Assembly: GCA_016934435.1 (NCBI GenBank)
Contig: JAFGSU010000207.1
Location: forward strand, 1 to 22,973
DNA length: 22,973 nt
Direction of reading: 5' to 3'
DNA from: Candidatus Zhuqueibacterota bacterium
GTDB lineage: Bacteria > Zhuqueibacterota > Zhuqueibacteria > Residuimicrobiales > Residuimicrobiaceae
Shown here piece after piece: positions 22,905 to 22,973 of the stretch; within the stretch, counting starts at the first letter, position 1; the number at the start of each line of letters is the position of its first letter. Both the position numbers and the translations under genes were made by a program. A model generated the notes under the pieces. That model ran no database searches. It had not been told where the DNA came from and worked only from the letters and a program-made list of their open reading frames with translations.

Positions 22905-22973
22905 ATGAACCTGGCAAATACATTAACCCTGTCTCGTTTTGTAATTGCTCCCCTTTTCATCCTTATATTCTCA
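22905..22973 (+). CDS. pgsA: CDP-alcohol phosphatidyltransferase, PgsA-like (first 23 codons only)
   Basis: The window ends after 23 codons. They read MNLANTLTLSRFVIAPLFIL and on into a hydrophobic segment. This is the usual start of PgsA, the CDP-diacylglycerol-glycerol-3-phosphate phosphatidyltransferase of phosphatidylglycerol synthesis (family pattern: N-P/A-N-x-L-T-L-x-R followed by the first membrane helix). The catalytic CDP-alcohol motif lies beyond the window. GGAG at 22887-22890 is 14 bases from the ATG, longer than usual. Other members of the family, such as a phosphatidylserine or cardiolipin synthase, are possible. Confidence 0.75.
   Translation, partial: MNLANTLTLSRFVIAPLFILIFS

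Noticed and set aside
1..22973. Mobile elements, CRISPR arrays, phage or toxin-antitoxin genes
   Set aside because: No transposase, integrase, repeat-spacer array or small two-gene toxin unit was seen on either strand.

Overview
The window is protein-coding dense, of moderate GC with AT-rich spacers, and reads as chromosomal DNA of a Gram-negative bacterium. Diderm evidence: an Omp85-family outer-membrane protein with POTRA domains and a C-terminal Phe, a 1140-residue secreted beta-rich outer-membrane protein, and an NlpC/P60 lipoprotein. Many genes have strong GGAGG-type Shine-Dalgarno sites, which argues against typical Bacteroidota. The giant envelope protein resembles proteins I associate with FCB-related candidate phyla (Calditrichota/KSB1/Zixibacteria-like). 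That placement is inference. TTG starts are common. No insertion sequence, phage gene, CRISPR array, rRNA or complete tRNA was seen.

Layout. 1-2619 (minus): a TrmH/SpoU RNA methyltransferase cut by the window edge, histidyl-tRNA synthetase, and a PTS EIIA-Ntr-like protein coupled to hisS by an ATGA overlap. 2835-5971 (plus): nitroreductase, Nif3-like protein, thioredoxin reductase and a LiaF-like membrane protein. 5985-8955 (minus): endonuclease IV, an RlmD-type 23S rRNA m5U methyltransferase and an NlpC/P60 lipoprotein. 9193-15845 (plus): an envelope cluster of a small membrane protein, a six-repeat NHL propeller, the giant outer-membrane protein and an Omp85/TamA-like protein. 15907-17709 (minus): secreted M28 metallopeptidase with PA and PDZ domains. 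17797-22427 (minus): five tightly packed genes, transcribed in the order Ddl-like ATP-grasp A, Ddl-like ATP-grasp B, GNAT acetyltransferase, lysine 2,3-aminomutase-like radical SAM enzyme, third ATP-grasp protein. 22905-end (plus): the first 23 codons of a pgsA-like phosphatidyltransferase.

The most promising candidate for an undescribed system is the five-gene cluster at 17797-22427. The radical SAM enzyme keeps the residues that mark lysine 2,3-aminomutase: the CX3CX2C cluster, Arg112, Asp270, Asp307 and Lys314, with the spacing of the clostridial enzyme. It should therefore make beta-lysine. Three ATP-grasp enzymes (carboxylate-amine ligases) and one acetyltransferase co-transcribed with it suggest assembly of an acetylated, possibly beta-lysine-containing small peptide or conjugate. 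This could be an osmolyte, a secondary metabolite or a modification. Gene calls and packing are read from the sequence; the product is inference. Its upstream region holds a candidate promoter and two inverted repeats.

The second cluster of interest is the envelope locus at 9193-15845, which may encode an outer-membrane assembly or surface complex.
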